Shown: positions 5,672 through 7,252 of the stretch, piece by piece
How positions within the stretch are numbered: the stretch's first letter is position 1
Layout of the letters: the number at the start of each line of letters is the position of its first letter
From: DSXH01 sp964532065
GTDB taxonomy: Bacteria > Bacteroidota > Ignavibacteria > Ignavibacteriales > Melioribacteraceae
Assembly (NCBI GenBank): GCA_964532065.1
Contig: CAZHHG010000112.1
Location: 1-7,252, forward strand
Reading direction: 5' to 3'
DNA length: 7,252 nt
Notes under the pieces: model-generated
Told to the model about the DNA's origin: nothing
The model's input: the letters and a program-made list of their open reading frames with translations, nothing else
Databases searched by the model: none
Made by a program: the position numbers and the translations under genes

Positions 5672-5687
5672 GCTGCATTTATGCAGC
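5672..5687 (+). promoter_or_regulatory. Hairpin between cheW and the MCP gene
   Basis: GCTGCAT (5672-5678) and ATGCAGC (5681-5687) form a 7-bp stem with a 2-base loop, or 6 bp with loop TTTA. No U-tract follows, so it is not a usual terminator. It may be an RNA processing or stability element that sets the cheW to MCP ratio. An 8-base palindrome AGTTAACT lies downstream at 5703-5710. No sigma-28 promoter is visible in this 85-base gap. Confidence 0.4.
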
Positions 5688-5723
5688 AGAAAGGTAATTT
5701 TCAGTTAACTATATGAGGGCCAA

Positions 5724-7252
5724 ATGGATTTACTCAATGTATCCAAATCCGTATCAAAAAAAATATCCTTTTCGGTTGCTGCCGGATTAGTAGCAGTACT
5801 TGGATTAGTACTGATTTTCATCATATACTATTCGCAGAATTCAAAACTCGAAAGTGCTCAAGAAATCGCTAAAGAAATAAGTCAGACAATGAAATATTCG
5901 ATTCTCTATTCAATGGGAGAGGGTATAACAGATGTCGGACCATTTGTAGAAAGAGTTAAAAAACTCGAAAATGTTGCAGAAGTAAGAATAATACCTACAA
6001 AAATTATTAACGAAACCAAAGCGGAAAACCTTAACGAACTGGAAAAAAGCGTTGCTTCTTCTAAAAAGGATTTCTTTGCCGAGGAGGAGTTTAATAATAT
6101 TCCAGTATTTCATTCCATCACAACATTAACTGCAGAGGAATCATGCACATCGTGCCATGAAGGCAGTGCAGGGGATGTATATGCTGTAATGAGTATCAAA
6201 TATTCTCTCGAGAGAACTAACGCGGCAATATTTGCAGAAAAAATAGGGGCTCTGATTCTTGTTGCCGTTCTGGCGCTTTTTGTCTGGTACATGATTGTTT
6301 TTCTGGTTAAAAGAGATATTCTGAAAGATCTTTATAACTATATGAACAATATAAAAAAACTGGCGCTCGGGGATTTGTCCGGAGAAGTGGTTGTAAACCG
6401 TCGGGATGAATTCGGTCAGCTAGGGGATTCACTTAAAAAGCTTAAAGAAAGTCTTTCGGAACAGGCTGCAACAGTAACAGAATTTTCGAAAGGAAATTTG
6501 AATGTTGATGTAAAAGTTCTGTCTGAAAATGATACCCTGGGTAAGGCGGTAGTTGAAATTAAAAAATCGCTTGTCACTCTCTCAAACGACGCAGATAATT
6601 TATCCAATGCCGCAGAGGAAGGAAAGCTTTCCGAAAAGGTTTCTCTCGAAAAACACCAGGGGGTTTATAGAAATATAATTGAAGGATTCAGCTCGGCGTT
6701 CGATTATTTAACCGCTCCAATAAAAGAAGGTGCAAAAGTGCTTGAAAGATTCTCTACCGGCGATCTTACTGCAAAAGTAAATGGAGAATACAAGGGCGAG
6801 CATCAGCTGATTAAAACCAGTATTAATAATCTCGGTACCAGTTTATCATCTCTTATCAGTAATGTAAATGAAGCAATAGAAGCAACCGCAAGTGCATCGA
6901 ATCAGGTTTCTTCATCCACCGAAGAGATGGCTGCAGGTGCACAGGAGCAGAGCGCTCAGACTCATGAGATTGCGAGTGCGATAGAAGAGATGACGAAAAC
7001 GATTTATGAAACTACACGTAATGCCGGCGAAGCCTCTAAAAACGCGAAGTTATCCAGCGGCAAAGCTCAGCAGGGTGTTGTTAAAATAAACGAATCGATG
7101 AAAGGAATGGAAAGGATTACAGTATCTGCCCAGAAGACAGGACAAATAATTTCTTCTCTTGCGAATAAAACTGATCAGATCGGAGAAATCGCACAGGTAA
7201 TTGATGATATTGCAGATCAAACTAATCTGCTTGCACTTAATGCGGCTCTTGA
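5724..7252 (+). CDS. Methyl-accepting chemotaxis protein with periplasmic c-type heme sensor and poly-HAMP linker (3' truncated by window edge)
   Basis: This chemoreceptor controls CheA through CheW; 509 residues are visible. ATG 5724 follows GAGGG (5715-5719). In order: membrane helix 1 (about residues 14-36); a periplasmic sensor domain of about 137 residues; membrane helix 2 (about 174-195); four HAMP or HAMP-like units with G-[DNK]-L markers at 216, 257, 300 and 346; then the signalling coiled coil. The sensor carries one heme c motif, C141-T-S-C144-H145, followed by EGSAGDVYAVMSIKYSL. CxxCH before a GDV-type strand is typical of heme-binding MCP sensors such as those studied in Geobacter and of DUF3365-like domains. 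His130, Met156, Met56 or Met64 could be the distal ligand. Likely methylation segments are EEMAA (400-404) and EEMTK (421-425). The tip IDDIADQTNLLALNAAL (493-509) is the CheW/CheA contact, and the window ends there. The ligand is probably redox state or a gas, but this is inferred. Confidence 0.95.
   Translation, partial: MDLLNVSKSVSKKISFSVAAGLVAVLGLVLIFIIYYSQNSKLESAQEIAKEISQTMKYSILYSMGEGITDVGPFVERVKKLENVAEVRIIPTKIINETKAENLNELEKSVASSKKDFFAEEEFNNIPVFHSITTLTAEESCTSCHEGSAGDVYAVMSIKYSLERTNAAIFAEKIGALILVAVLALFVWYMIVFLVKRDILKDLYNYMNNIKKLALGDLSGEVVVNRRDEFGQLGDSLKKLKESLSEQAATVTEFSKGNLNVDVKVLSENDTLGKAVVEIKKSLVTLSNDADNLSNAAEEGKLSEKVSLEKHQGVYRNIIEGFSSAFDYLTAPIKEGAKVLERFSTGDLTAKVNGEYKGEHQLIKTSINNLGTSLSSLISNVNEAIEATASASNQVSSSTEEMAAGAQEQSAQTHEIASAIEEMTKTIYETTRNAGEASKNAKLSSGKAQQGVVKINESMKGMERITVSAQKTGQIISSLANKTDQIGEIAQVIDDIADQTNLLALNAAL

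Noticed and set aside
5639..5723. Cyclic-di-GMP riboswitch before the MCP gene
   Set aside because: The gap is only 85 bases and lacks the conserved GEMM core; only a simple hairpin is present.
1..7252. CRISPR array, tRNA or rRNA gene, insertion sequence, attachment site or prophage
   Set aside because: No regular direct repeats, tRNA-like cloverleaf, transposase or terminal repeats were seen; the window is densely filled with motility genes on one strand.

Overview
This window is a late (class 3) flagellar and chemotaxis locus. Every gene is on the + strand and the base composition is AT-rich. The order is: 3' part of a probable glycosyltransferase with TPR-like repeats, flagellin, fliS, fliD, a small FliT/FlgN-like chaperone gene, flgM, cheW, and the 5' part of a methyl-accepting chemotaxis protein (MCP) that runs off the right edge. 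The organism is a flagellated, motile, didermal-type bacterium with moderate-to-low GC, clear AGG-type ribosome binding sites and canonical sigma-28 promoters. A single-CxxCH heme sensor on the MCP suggests respiratory, possibly anaerobic, electron-acceptor or redox taxis. The protein styles look to me like the Ignavibacteria/Melioribacter branch next to Bacteroidota, but this is a guess without a database search.

Region 1 (1-1184) is the end of a GT2-type enzyme whose catalytic N-terminus lies upstream. Region 2 (1185-2192) is the flagellin unit: a sigma-28 promoter, a structured leader with a hairpin-borne GGA motif and a second GGA in the Shine-Dalgarno, a short 269-residue flagellin, and a strong intrinsic terminator. 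Region 3 (2213-4909) is a tight export-chaperone, cap and anti-sigma operon: fliS, fliD, FliT/FlgN-like and flgM are separated by only 0-5 bases. It ends at a strong terminator at 4934-4973. Region 4 (4974-7252) has its own sigma-28 promoter, then cheW and the heme-binding, poly-HAMP MCP.

The genes fit one circuit. FlgM holds sigma-28 until the hook is finished and FlgM is exported. Sigma-28 then fires the promoters found here upstream of flagellin, cheW and (inside the preceding gene) flgM itself. FliS and the FliT/FlgN-like protein chaperone the exported filament-end subunits, FliD caps the filament, and CheW links the MCP to CheA. The glycosyltransferase upstream is a candidate for modifying the Ser/Thr-rich exposed part of flagellin.

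The most interesting signals are three TAAA-N15-nnCGATAA promoters with identical spacing, a flagellin leader that resembles a CsrA target, and the c-heme sensor joined to four tandem HAMP-like units. The gene set itself belongs to known families; I do not see an entirely new system.
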